NCBI GenBank assembly: GCA_937859825.1
Contig: CALMAP010000420.1
Coordinates: 3,589-28,550 of the forward strand
From: an uncultured Terriglobus sp.
Lineage (GTDB): Bacteria; Acidobacteriota; Terriglobia; Terriglobales; Acidobacteriaceae
Direction of reading: 5' to 3'
DNA: 24,962 nucleotides
Under the pieces are notes generated by a model. The model was not told the DNA's origin. It made no database searches and saw only the letters and a program-made list of their open reading frames with translations. A program made the position numbers and the translations under genes. Of this stretch, positions 8,197 through 14,997 are shown piece after piece. Position 1 is the stretch's first letter. Each line of letters begins with the position of its first letter.

Positions 8197-8302
8197 CGAG
8201 TGGCGGAACACGCGAAACGATTCAGTCCGGCGGCCAAACAGAAATCGATCGGCGTGGCCTGAATCGCCGTGGTGCAATGCTTTCACCGCGTGGAGATGAC
8301 GC

Positions 8303-8620
8303 TTAATAGCCGATCTCAAGCTCATCCAGTAGCGCCTGCATCTCGGACGTGGCATGCCCATTTCCTGTACGCTTCGCGGCGGCGAGGCCGTCGGTCAGCA
8401 TGGTCTTCGCTTCTTCGCTGCGATTGTGCTTGGCAAGTGTCTGCGCGGCCATCTGGTAGGCGGGCACGTAGTCTGCATTACGCTCGATGGTTGAGCGAAA
8501 CTCGGCGAGTGCCTCGTCGGTCTTGCCTTCGCCCAGGTAGGCCATCGCGAGGCCGTAACGGGCAAAGCTGTCGGAGGGGTTCTGTTGCAGAATGCCGGAA
8601 AGCATGGCGATCTTGTCCAT
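8303..8620 (-). CDS. Small tetratricopeptide-repeat protein, 105 aa
   Basis: The open frame extends much further upstream, but only the last 105 residues read as a protein: MDKIAMLSGILQQNPSDSFA, then TPR helices (ARYGLAMAYLGEGKTDEALA, YVPAYQMAAQTLAKHNRSEE). The typical TPR residues (small residue at helix contacts, A-x-AYL-G-x-DEAL) are present in about two repeats. The upstream part is antisense to the divergent thioesterase gene, so I start at the ATG at 8618-8620. Likely a cytosolic protein-protein interaction module; partner unknown. It sits on the same strand downstream of nothing obvious and is separated from the MoxR-like gene by 121 bases. Confidence 0.8.
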   Translation of the reverse strand: MDKIAMLSGILQQNPSDSFARYGLAMAYLGEGKTDEALAEFRSTIERNADYVPAYQMAAQTLAKHNRSEEAKTMLTDGLAAAKRTGNGHATSEMQALLDELEIGY

Positions 8621-8677
8621 AGGCCTATTCTTCGCGCCAGAACAGGCACAAGGCAAATGGCTGGTCCAAAGGCGGCT

Positions 8678-8683
8678 TAAACT
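8678..8683 (+). promoter_or_regulatory. Candidate -10 box (TAAACT) of the thioesterase gene
   Basis: TAAACT ends nine bases before the ATG at 8693. With no Shine-Dalgarno (bases read TGAGAAGCG), a nearly leaderless transcript is possible. The -35 region is weak, so confidence is low. Confidence 0.25.
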
Positions 8684-8692
8684 TGAGAAGCG

Positions 8693-9211
8693 ATGGAAGA
8701 GCAGCAGAGGACGGTAGCGGAGTCTCAGGCGGAGCGCAGCGAGATCATCTTTCCAGGTGATACGAACTCGCTTGGCAACCTGTTTGGCGGCAAGCTGATG
8801 CAGTTCATCGATCTGGTCGGAGCCGTGGCGGCATACCGCCATGCCCGGGCAATTCTGGTTGTAACCGCGTCGATGGACGGCCTCGACTTCGTCGCACCGG
8901 TCCACGTGGGCGACCTGCTGATTCTGAAGGCAAGCGTAAATCGCGCTTTCAAAACCAGCATGGAAGTAGGCGTGAAGGCCATGGTGGAAGACCCGAAAAC
9001 ACGCGCTCTGCGGCATGTGTCCACGGCATACGTCACGTATGTCGCCGTAGATCAGACGGGAACGCCCGTGCCGGTGCCGCCGATCGTGCCGGAGACCGAG
9101 CATCAAAAACGTCGCTTTGAAGATGCTTTAAGAAGGCGCGAGAACCGGGCGGAAGAGGTGTCTCGCAAGCGCGAGATGCGCAAGGTACTTGCTTTGGATT
9201 GGCACGTTTAG
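8693..9211 (+). CDS. Acyl-CoA thioesterase, hotdog fold (YciA/BACH-like)
   Basis: 172-residue single hotdog-domain thioesterase. The diagnostic segment is N25...NLFGGKLMQFID with D40, and VASMDGLDFVAPVHVGDLL is the strand that follows in YciA/acyl-CoA thioester hydrolases. The enzyme would hydrolyse medium/long acyl-CoA to free acid and CoA in the cytosol, working as a trimer or hexamer. Chain specificity cannot be read. The C-terminal ~40 residues (EHQKRRFEDALRRRENRAEE) form a charged helix, a common tail in this family. The stop codon overlaps the stop of the convergent small membrane-protein gene by 4 bases. Good confidence for the family. Confidence 0.9.
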   Translation: MEEQQRTVAESQAERSEIIFPGDTNSLGNLFGGKLMQFIDLVGAVAAYRHARAILVVTASMDGLDFVAPVHVGDLLILKASVNRAFKTSMEVGVKAMVEDPKTRALRHVSTAYVTYVAVDQTGTPVPVPPIVPETEHQKRRFEDALRRRENRAEEVSRKREMRKVLALDWHV

Positions 9212-9438
9212 ATCCGTGTTACGACTGTTTCACCTCTAACGACAGCGACTCGTTCGTGCAGGGAGATCATGTCGCGATGGGTCGAGTCTCGTAGCTGCGT
9301 CATGTCACGATTCAGATCGACACGAAGTTGCACCATTTCCCCCCGCAAAGCAGAGACATCACTTCGATTCAATGCAATGTTTAGAAGCACAAGGATGCTT
9401 GGCACTCCAATTGAAAGCAGAAGCTGAAGATTCGTCAT
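9208..9438 (-). CDS. Small membrane-anchored coiled-coil protein, 76 aa
   Basis: One N-terminal hydrophobic helix (LLLSIGVPSILVLLNIAL), then a charged heptad-like stretch rich in Arg, Asp, Gln and Met (RGEMVQLRVDLNRDMTQLRD) that should form a short coiled coil facing the cytoplasm or periplasm. Proteins of this shape are common in Acidobacteria and lack an assigned function. A strong Shine-Dalgarno GAGGAGG (9444-9450 on the minus strand) precedes the ATG, which is the main reason I accept it. It diverges from mrp; the palindrome CCGAAG...CTTCGG (9452-9471) lies between them. Confidence 0.65.
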   Translation of the reverse strand: MTNLQLLLSIGVPSILVLLNIALNRSDVSALRGEMVQLRVDLNRDMTQLRDSTHRDMISLHERVAVVRGETVVTRI

Positions 9439-9451
9439 GTCGCCTCCTCAG

Positions 9452-9471
9452 CCGAAGATTATCAGCTTCGG
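9452..9471. repeat. Palindrome CCGAAG-ATTATCAG-CTTCGG between divergent genes
   Basis: Six-base perfect arms around an eight-base spacer, immediately upstream of the Shine-Dalgarno of the minus-strand small protein and 42 bases before mrp. It could be an operator or a 5'-UTR hairpin. No T-run, so not a terminator. Confidence 0.35.
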
Positions 9472-9513
9472 TGTGAAAATAAATCCAATAACCTCAATCC
9501 AGGAAAGTTACAC

Positions 9514-10353
9514 ATGGGACACATGGGACAGGGCGCAACACAGCAGCAGGGGCCAAAGCCACTGCCGGGTATCGCCAACGTAGTTGCAATCGGCAGCGGC
9601 AAAGGCGGTGTCGGTAAGACGACCATAAGTGTGAATCTATCCGTCGCATTGGCGAAGCTGGGGCATCGCGTGGGCTTGATCGATGCCGATATCTACGGTC
9701 CAAATGTGCCGACCATGATGGGCCAGAGCCGTCAGCCCTCCATCGTGGGCGACAACCAGATCGAGCCGCTGGAGAGCTTTGGCGTCAAATTCATCTCCGT
9801 CGGCCTCATCTCGCCTGGCGACAAGCCGCTGGTGATGCGCGGTCCGATGCTGCACCAGATCATCCGGCAATTTCTGCAGCAAGTGCAGTGGGGCGAACTG
9901 GACTACCTGATCGTCGACCTGCCGCCCGGCACAGGAGATGTGGTGATCTCGCTCGTGCAGACCGTTCCGCTGACCGGCGCAGTCGTGGTTTCCACCGGTT
10001 CGGCCGTGGCTCTGCAGGACGCGCGCAAGGCGCTGGAGATGTTCCACCAGGTGAACGTTGAGGTGCTGGGCCTTGTCGAGAATATGTCGCAGATGCGCTT
10101 GCCCTCCGGTGAAGTCATCGACGTGTTCGGCGCTGGCGGTACCGAGGCGACAGCGCGACAGTACAACCTGGACTTTCTTGGTTCGGTCGACCTAGACCCG
10201 GTGATTCGCGAAGGCGGAGACCGTGGCAAGCCCGTGGCACTGGCGGGTGAGCAGGACGCACGTGCGTCCGCTTATTTCCGCATTGCGCGCGCGGTGGTCG
10301 AACGAGCGGAGGAAGTCACGGAAGCGACGAAGGATGTATTTGAGATTTCGTAG
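9514..10353 (+). CDS. mrp: Mrp/ApbC/NBP35-family P-loop ATPase (short form)
   Basis: 279 residues. Deviant Walker A at 29-36 (GKGGVGKT), switch-like D57 (LIDADIYGPNVPTMMG), and Walker B at D135 (YLIVDLPPGTGD) are all intact. The family carries or assembles Fe-S clusters onto target proteins. Two things differ from the E. coli-type protein: there is no N-terminal MIP18/DUF59 domain, since the ATPase begins by residue ~20, and the CxxC cluster-binding motif expected after ENMS (189-192) is absent, the segment reading QMRLPSGEVIDVFG. The TTPQ motif reads STGS. CxxC-lacking Mrp proteins occur in several phyla, so this may be a lineage form and not damage. AGGA (9501-9504) is the ribosome site. 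Its stop abuts the stop of convergent nth. Confidence 0.9.
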   Translation: MGHMGQGATQQQGPKPLPGIANVVAIGSGKGGVGKTTISVNLSVALAKLGHRVGLIDADIYGPNVPTMMGQSRQPSIVGDNQIEPLESFGVKFISVGLISPGDKPLVMRGPMLHQIIRQFLQQVQWGELDYLIVDLPPGTGDVVISLVQTVPLTGAVVVSTGSAVALQDARKALEMFHQVNVEVLGLVENMSQMRLPSGEVIDVFGAGGTEATARQYNLDFLGSVDLDPVIREGGDRGKPVALAGEQDARASAYFRIARAVVERAEEVTEATKDVFEIS

Positions 10354-11112
10354 TCAGTGCGAGGACCAGGTCTTGTCGCCGGAGTTGCAGGATGTCTCGA
10401 GCGAGCAGTCCAGGCACTTCGGCTTGCGCGCCTCGCAGATCTGCCTGCCGTGGTGAATCAACTGATGGGAAAAGTCGATCCAGCGGTCCTGCGGGAGGAT
10501 CGCCATCAGGTCACGCTCCACTTTTACCGGATCGTCATTGGTCGTCAGTTCCAGCCTGCGTGACAGGCGCAGAACGTGGGTGTCTACCACGACACCGGAA
10601 GCGATACCGTACCAGGAACCAAGGACGACGTTGCTGGTCTTCCGTGCTGCGCCGGGAATGCGCAGCATCTCGTCCATGGTTTGCGGCACTTCGCCGCCAA
10701 ACTCCTGCACCACAACCTTGGCCGCGCCCACCAGCGATTTTGACTTTTGCCGAAAGAAACTGAGGCTTGCAAGGATGGGTTGCAGGTCTTCTGTCTGCGC
10801 GGCAGCCATTTCGCGTGGCGTGGGATACGCATGGAAGAGCGCAGGCGTGACCATGTTCACCCGTGCATCCGTGCACTGCGCGGAAAGGATGGTTGCCACG
10901 GTCAGTTCCCAGGCATTGCCGTGGTGCAACGCACACACGGCATTGGGATAGGTTTTTTGCAGCGCATCCAGAATGGCCGCAATACGCTCCAGCGCAAGAG
11001 GCTTTCTCGTGGCTCCCGAACGCTTCTTCGGAGCCACAGGTTCTTTAGCCGCAATCTTTCGCGCCCTTGCGGCTTTCGCTGCCGATTTCTTTGCTGCGGC
11101 TGATTTGGCCAT
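10354..11112 (-). CDS. nth: Endonuclease III (DNA glycosylase/AP lyase)
   Basis: 252 residues, with all Nth landmarks: LSAQCTD (76-82), the helix-hairpin-helix with IPGAARKTSNVVL where K158 is the Schiff-base lysine, D177 in VVDTHVLRLSRRL, and the [4Fe-4S] loop C226-x6-C233-x2-C236-x5-C242. It removes oxidised pyrimidines and nicks the abasic site in base excision repair. About 40 residues of Ala/Lys-rich, histone-tail-like sequence precede the core, longer than the ~210-residue E. coli enzyme and probably DNA-binding or disordered. The bases before the ATG (AAGGG) could serve as ribosome site. The hemQ-like gene lies upstream on the same strand with only 3 bases between, so cotranscription is likely. 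Start choice moderately sure. Confidence 0.95.
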   Translation of the reverse strand: MAKSAAAKKSAAKAARARKIAAKEPVAPKKRSGATRKPLALERIAAILDALQKTYPNAVCALHHGNAWELTVATILSAQCTDARVNMVTPALFHAYPTPREMAAAQTEDLQPILASLSFFRQKSKSLVGAAKVVVQEFGGEVPQTMDEMLRIPGAARKTSNVVLGSWYGIASGVVVDTHVLRLSRRLELTTNDDPVKVERDLMAILPQDRWIDFSHQLIHHGRQICEARKPKCLDCSLETSCNSGDKTWSSH

Positions 11113-11115
11113 CCC

Positions 11116-11949
11116 TTATCCGAGTCGATCCAGCATCTCCTGCGGCGTGAGCCGGACGCAGGAGAAGATCGGGTAGTCCTTCAGCGTGTACATCGAGATC
11201 TCGGTCTCGCGAAGCTGCTGGACGAGGTCCACGAAATCTTCGGGAAAGTTCGTCTCGAACGCAACCACGAACTCCTGGTCGTCGATGCCGAAGGAGTACG
11301 TCGTGTTCAGCTTCACCCGTGGATAGGCGAGCCCGACGCGGATGTGCTCGTCCATCAGGCGCTTGCGCTCTTCGAGCGAGAGCAGGTACCAGGGACGCGT
11401 CTTCCAGAAGGGGTAGACGAAGATGTACTTGTGGCCGCCCGGACGGATCGCGCCGCGGCCTTCGCCCTCACTCTCATCTTCTCGGTCGATCTGGTACTGC
11501 GACCGCTTGGTCATGGAGAGAAAGTTGTGTGCAGTGGTGAGGTATCCACCAAGCGGCGTGGCCAGAAGCTCGGAGCGCATCCGGTTCATCTCTTCCACGC
11601 TGTAGCAGATCGACCATACGCAGAAATCGGCGTCGCCGCGCGTGCCCACCGTGGAGTAACTCAGCGAAAGAAATTCACCTGGCCTGTTCCAGCGCTGCAG
11701 CACCTCGACGAAGGCCGCCTTGTGCGCAGCCTTCTCGGTAGCAGGGAGGCGTTTCCATTCCGGCATGATCTTGTAAAAGGAGAAAGCCACGATCTGCCGC
11801 TTCACCGGTGCGCCTCCGCCATGCTGCGGACGGCCCGCGGCGGCAGGCGCTGAACCGTATCCCCCAACCGCTTGTGGGCGCGCGGTGGCATTCTGCGGCG
11901 TTACCGTATGCGCCGATGAAGTTGTTTCCATGTCTTTCGTCTCTGCCAT
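11116..11949 (-). CDS. hemQ: HemQ-like coproheme decarboxylase / chlorite-dismutase family protein
   Basis: 277 residues. The first ~48 are a Gly/Ala/Pro/His-rich extension that is not part of the fold. The core has HemQ landmarks: YPFWKTRPWY gives Y179 and K183 (equivalents of S. aureus Y145 and K149), and H202 in MDEHIRVG aligns with the proximal haem His (H172). The residue 13 after that His, Gln185 in HemQ and the catalytic Arg in true chlorite dismutases, is Asn215 here. It therefore lacks the chlorite-dismutase Arg, which favours coproheme decarboxylation, the last haem step, or another haem role. This alignment was done by eye. A TTGCCC-N17-TATCCT promoter ends six bases before the ATG, so the mRNA may be leaderless. 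It is upstream of nth on the same strand with almost no gap. Confidence 0.82.
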   Translation of the reverse strand: MAETKDMETTSSAHTVTPQNATARPQAVGGYGSAPAAAGRPQHGGGAPVKRQIVAFSFYKIMPEWKRLPATEKAAHKAAFVEVLQRWNRPGEFLSLSYSTVGTRGDADFCVWSICYSVEEMNRMRSELLATPLGGYLTTAHNFLSMTKRSQYQIDREDESEGEGRGAIRPGGHKYIFVYPFWKTRPWYLLSLEERKRLMDEHIRVGLAYPRVKLNTTYSFGIDDQEFVVAFETNFPEDFVDLVQQLRETEISMYTLKDYPIFSCVRLTPQEMLDRLG

Positions 11950-11955
11950 CTCTCT

Positions 11956-11984
11956 AGGATACGGTCCATGAGAGGGAGGGGCAA
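11956..11984 (-). promoter_or_regulatory. Candidate sigma-70-type promoter of hemQ-like gene (leaderless)
   Basis: On the minus strand: -35 TTGCCC (11984-11979), 17-base spacer, -10 TATCCT (11961-11956), then six bases to the ATG at 11949. Transcription about seven bases after the -10 would start on the A of the ATG. No Shine-Dalgarno is needed or clear (only AGAGAG). Confidence 0.5.
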
Positions 11985-11998
11985 GCAGCGTAGACAGC

Positions 11999-12004
11999 TA
12001 TACT
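11999..12004 (+). promoter_or_regulatory. Candidate -10 box (TATACT) of the dedA-family gene
   Basis: TATACT lies 33 bases before the ATG at 12038, leaving a leader of about 27 bases with no good Shine-Dalgarno. No -35 match is evident, so this is a weak call. Confidence 0.25.
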
Positions 12005-12037
12005 CGACGTGTCTCTTGAACCCTTCCGAATAAGCGA

Positions 12038-12676
12038 ATGACTGAAAAAATCATCAACTTCCTGCTGCCGTGGATCACGGAGCTTATCTCCGCGATCGGC
12101 TACCCGGGCGTTGCACTACTCATGGCCATCGAGTCTGCATGCATTCCGCTACCGAGCGAAATCATCATGCCGTTTGCTGGATACGTGGTGTACCAGGGCA
12201 AGATGAACCTGCTGCTTGCGGCCACAGCGGGCGCAATCGGCTGCAATCTCGGTTCCGTGGTGGCGTACTGGATCGGTGCTTATGGTGGGCGTCCGCTGGT
12301 GGAGAGGTTTGGCCGCTACGTCCTGATGAGCAGGCGGGACCTGGACCGGGTGGACCACTACTTTCAGAAGTACGGCGACCTTACCGTGCTGATCGGCCGC
12401 CTGCTGCCGGGCGTACGCACATTTATTGCGCTGCCCGCCGGAATTGCGCGCATGCCGCAAGTGCGTTTTCATATCTATACGTTTCTTGGTTCGTGGCCCT
12501 GGTGTTTTGCCCTGGCGTACGTGGGCATGAAGGCCGGAGCGAGCTGGAACTCTCCAGACTCGAAGCTCAAGCACATTCTTCACAAGGCAGACGCGGTCAT
12601 TCTGCTGCTACTTGTTTCGGGAATCGTTTGGTTCGTGTGGTCGCACCTGAAGCAAAGGCACGAACAGACCGCTTGA
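12038..12676 (+). CDS. DedA-family membrane protein
   Basis: 212-residue DedA/VTT-domain protein. The signature E-S-A-C-I-P-L-P-S-E starting near residue 32 (E-x4-P-x-P-S-E) is present, as is GRLLPGVRTFIALPAG in the second half, with the two arginines typical of the family. Several hydrophobic helices span the membrane. DedA proteins are thought to act as proton-coupled lipid carriers or flippases (undecaprenyl phosphate is a candidate substrate) and affect membrane homeostasis and cationic-peptide resistance. No strong Shine-Dalgarno precedes the ATG (TTCCGAATAAGCG). It is divergent from the hemQ-like gene, and no functional link is obvious. Confidence 0.92.
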   Translation: MTEKIINFLLPWITELISAIGYPGVALLMAIESACIPLPSEIIMPFAGYVVYQGKMNLLLAATAGAIGCNLGSVVAYWIGAYGGRPLVERFGRYVLMSRRDLDRVDHYFQKYGDLTVLIGRLLPGVRTFIALPAGIARMPQVRFHIYTFLGSWPWCFALAYVGMKAGASWNSPDSKLKHILHKADAVILLLLVSGIVWFVWSHLKQRHEQTA

Positions 12677-12845
12677 TTGGCGCGTGTGTCCGCCCAAGCA
12701 TCAGGTCTTCAGATCCGGCTTGAAAGCGTATGGCGCTTGCCATGTCCTTGACCTGTCCATGAGCACATCACAACGATGGCGGAGTCGACGGACACGCAAG
12801 AAGCGCGTGATCGTAAAAGGCACCCGACACTACGAAGAGTAGATC
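12677..12845. other. Intergenic region after dedA-family gene; possible very basic micro-ORF
   Basis: 169 bases between the convergent dedA-family and motB genes. A 27-codon open frame (ATG 12759 to TAG 12842) encodes a very basic peptide (RWRSRRTRKKRVIVKG in its middle); an in-frame TTG at 12720 would extend it to 40 codons. There is no Shine-Dalgarno, so I do not call it a gene. AGCG-TATGG-CGCT (around 12725-12737) is a weak hairpin. Nothing else is clear. Confidence 0.3.
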
Positions 12846-13739
12846 TCAGTTCTTGGGACCTATCAGTTGTTGCGCAAGCGGCACCGGACCGGAATGCGTG
12901 GACTGCTGCATGCTTGCAGAGACCCCCATGAGCCCCGCTGGTGCGGGTGCTCGCTGGTTTCCAGCGGCGCTGGCCACGAATTCGACGGTCTTTGCCGTCT
13001 GGCGTGACGCGAGTACAACAATATCGACGCGGCGGTTCTGTGCGCGTCCTTCTGCCGTGTTGTTGCCTTGCACCGGCCGGAATTGACCATACCCTGCAAG
13101 GGAAAAATGCGCCGGAGCAATGCGGCTTCGATGCATCAGCACGTTCGCGATGGCCGCCGCTCGTGCGGTGCTCAATTCCCAGTTGGAAGAGAACCTTTCG
13201 GTATGGATGGGAACGTTGTCGGTGTGGCCCTCAATGCGAAGATCTCCATCCGGTAGCTTGGCTGCAAGCTTGTCCAGCAACGGCAGGGTTGCGGGCTGTA
13301 AATCTGCCGAGCCGGATGAGAAGAACCCGGCCTCGTGAAGGGAGATGGTCATGCCTTCCGAGGTGTTCGACACCGTAATGGAACCTGGATCGACTGCCTT
13401 GCCGGCATCGTTGCGTAACTCGTTCTGAAGGCCCGCCGCATTCTTCGCGGAGGCGTCTCCCGCAGGTGCGGTCTGCACGGGAAGCATCAGCGGCATGGGC
13501 ATGCCTTGCGAGTTGCCGGCGCCTTCCGCAAGCGGAGGCGTGGCTGCGTGGGCATCGAAGACGCCGTGTTGCGTGAAGGCGGTTTGCATGGCCGCTGCCA
13601 TTTGCGTTGTCTTCTTCTTGTCGCTTACCGAGGATGCGAAGAGTACGACAAAGAACGCAAACAACAGCGTTAGCAGATCGGCGTAAGACACGAGCCATCG
13701 TTCGTGATTGACGTGTTCGGCATGTTTCTTCTTACCCAC
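12846..13739 (-). CDS. motB: Flagellar motor stator protein MotB
   Basis: 297 residues. Short cytoplasmic N-terminus, one membrane helix with the proton-carrying Asp D21 (YADLLTLLFAFFVVLFA), a periplasmic plug/linker, and an OmpA-type peptidoglycan-binding domain about 165-245 (IEGHTDNVPI, SSNWELSTARA, GYGQFRP, NRRVDIVV). About 45 extra residues follow the OmpA domain. With MotA it forms the ion-driven stator that anchors to the cell wall and turns the rotor. The start is GTG at 13739-13737, with GGAGGC eight bases upstream inside the end of motA; a single base separates motA's stop from this start, so the two are coupled. H+ or Na+ use cannot be told with confidence. Confidence 0.94.
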   Translation of the reverse strand: MGKKKHAEHVNHERWLVSYADLLTLLFAFFVVLFASSVSDKKKTTQMAAAMQTAFTQHGVFDAHAATPPLAEGAGNSQGMPMPLMLPVQTAPAGDASAKNAAGLQNELRNDAGKAVDPGSITVSNTSEGMTISLHEAGFFSSGSADLQPATLPLLDKLAAKLPDGDLRIEGHTDNVPIHTERFSSNWELSTARAAAIANVLMHRSRIAPAHFSLAGYGQFRPVQGNNTAEGRAQNRRVDIVVLASRQTAKTVEFVASAAGNQRAPAPAGLMGVSASMQQSTHSGPVPLAQQLIGPKN

Positions 13740-13740
13740 G

Positions 13741-14505
13741 CTATGCCTCCGACGCCTTGCCGCCGTGCGCGATAAAGGTGCGCAGCTTGGTTTCGATCAT
13801 GCGAGGGTTCAGGCCTTCGAGGATGCTGACCACACCTTCGAGCATCATCTCTTTCACCATGACTTCTTCCTTGTGTCGGATTTTGAGCTTGCCCGCGGCA
13901 GGAAGGCAGAACAGGTTGGACAGGGCAACCCCGTAAATCGTGGCGACGAAGGCGACGGCGATACCTTTCCCGACCTCATCGATATTGTCGAGGTGCTGCA
14001 TGACCTGGATGAGTCCGAGCACGGCGCCGATGATGCCGACCGTGGGTGCGAAGCCGCCCGCGGATTCAAAGACCTGGGGAATTTTCTCTTCAATCTCGGA
14101 CTTGTTGTCGAGTTCGAGCTGCATGATCTTGCGCACTTCACTTGGCTCGGTGCCGTCCACTGCCAGCATCAGGCCCTGCTTCAGGAACGGATCGTCTACT
14201 TTGGCGAGATCGCCATCCAGTGAGACGATGCCGCTCTTGCGTGCCTTGTTCGCGAACTCCACCAACTGGGTAAGCACCTTTTCCGTGTCAGCACCTTTAT
14301 GGAGAAATACGCCCATCACGGCTTTTGCCGCGGCAAGAAAGATTTCAAGAGGGAACTGTACCAGCACAGCGCCACACGTGCCGCCGATCACGATCATGGC
14401 TGCGGTAAGCTGCGAGACCTGACCGATGCTGCCGCCTTCCATCAGCATGGCACCAAGAATGGCGACCAGTGCCAGCACGATGCCGCCTACGCTTGCGATG
14501 TCCAT
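13741..14505 (-). CDS. motA: Flagellar motor stator protein MotA
   Basis: 254 residues, four membrane helices as in MotA. It keeps the conserved helix-3 and helix-4 prolines: P154 in GGFAPTVGIIGAVLGLI and P202 in LFCLPAAGKL. The cytoplasmic loop (about 65-145) has the charged face that pushes on FliG. It makes the stator with MotB. Middle gene of a minus-strand operon, swrD-motA-motB: 26 bases after swrD and one base before motB. A GGAG (rc of CTCC at 14511-14514) sits before the ATG. A complete and ordinary family member. Confidence 0.95.
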   Translation of the reverse strand: MDIASVGGIVLALVAILGAMLMEGGSIGQVSQLTAAMIVIGGTCGAVLVQFPLEIFLAAAKAVMGVFLHKGADTEKVLTQLVEFANKARKSGIVSLDGDLAKVDDPFLKQGLMLAVDGTEPSEVRKIMQLELDNKSEIEEKIPQVFESAGGFAPTVGIIGAVLGLIQVMQHLDNIDEVGKGIAVAFVATIYGVALSNLFCLPAAGKLKIRHKEEVMVKEMMLEGVVSILEGLNPRMIETKLRTFIAHGGKASEA

Positions 14506-14531
14506 GTCTTCTCCTTAATAGGTAGGCGGTC

Positions 14532-14780
14532 TTATGCCTGTGCTGCAGCACTATGAGCGTCGCGCGCTACCAATGCGCTTTCACAACCGGGCCACGCGGA
14601 ACGTAGCAGGCCGGCGCGCCACTGCAAGGTCTTCGCCAACACTTCAGAGCAGCTCTCGAGTACCACCAGCTTGTCGCCGGTGACCAGAGTCAATGTTGTA
14701 TCCGGGATGGACTCCGCATGCTTGATCAGGTCTGCGTTCACGATCAGGGGATGTCCATTCAGCCGCGTTAGTTCAATCAT
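14532..14780 (-). CDS. swrD: FlbD/SwrD-family small flagellar protein
   Basis: 82 residues beginning MIELTRLNGHPLIVNADLIK, then DTTLTLVTGDKLVVLES, the standard FlbD/SwrD core (~60-70 aa), plus a short Ala-rich tail. In Bacillus subtilis SwrD raises flagellar torque through the MotA/MotB stator, and here the gene sits directly upstream of motA and motB, which fits that role. This is unrelated to the Caulobacter sigma-54 activator also called FlbD. The open frame could be extended 32 residues upstream, but that portion has no family resemblance and covers the promoter; AGGAG lies ten bases before this ATG. First gene of swrD-motA-motB. Confidence 0.88.
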   Translation of the reverse strand: MIELTRLNGHPLIVNADLIKHAESIPDTTLTLVTGDKLVVLESCSEVLAKTLQWRAGLLRSAWPGCESALVARDAHSAAAQA

Positions 14781-14799
14781 GCAATCTGCTCCTGCTCTT

Positions 14800-14826
14800 T
14801 TATCGGCAGAACGATTGGTCTTCTTA
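14800..14826 (-). promoter_or_regulatory. Sigma-28-type promoter of swrD-motA-motB
   Basis: On the minus strand: TAAGAAGA (14826-14819), 11 bases, then GCCGATAA (14807-14800). The -10 is an exact match to the flagellar sigma-28 consensus GCCGATAA and the 11-base spacing is canonical; the -35 keeps only TAA of TAAAGTTT. Transcription would start near 14793, 12-13 bases before the swrD ATG. Confidence 0.7.
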
Positions 14827-14905
14827 TGTACAGAAGGAGAAAGAGCGCAAGAAGCACAACAGTAAAGCTCGCGCAAGCAGAAACTGCATTTTTCTGATTA
14901 CGCTC

Positions 14906-14932
14906 TCATGTTTCCCACGGGGGCACCGATAC
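14906..14932 (+). promoter_or_regulatory. Sigma-28-type promoter of fliC
   Basis: TCATGTTT (14906-14913), 11 bases, ACCGATAC (14925-14932): six of eight matches to each half of TAAAGTTT-N11-GCCGATAA at the exact spacing. The start would lie near 14939, leaving a ~59-base leader that contains a GCGCC (14942)/GGCGC (14958) inverted repeat. Confidence 0.6.
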
Positions 14933-14997
14933 AGGTTGTGAGCGCCGAGACACACGAGGCGCAGTAACTAACCTCACGCTTTATAGGAGCAATCCAA

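Noticed and set aside
8303..9106. Full 267-codon minus-strand frame ending in the TPR protein
   Set aside because: Only the last 105 residues have TPR features; the upstream part is antisense to the thioesterase, whose hotdog motif is unmistakable. Start moved to 8620.
14781..14876. N-terminal extension of the swrD frame
   Set aside because: The extra 32 residues have no resemblance to the family and cover the sigma-28 promoter. AGGAG sits before the shorter start.
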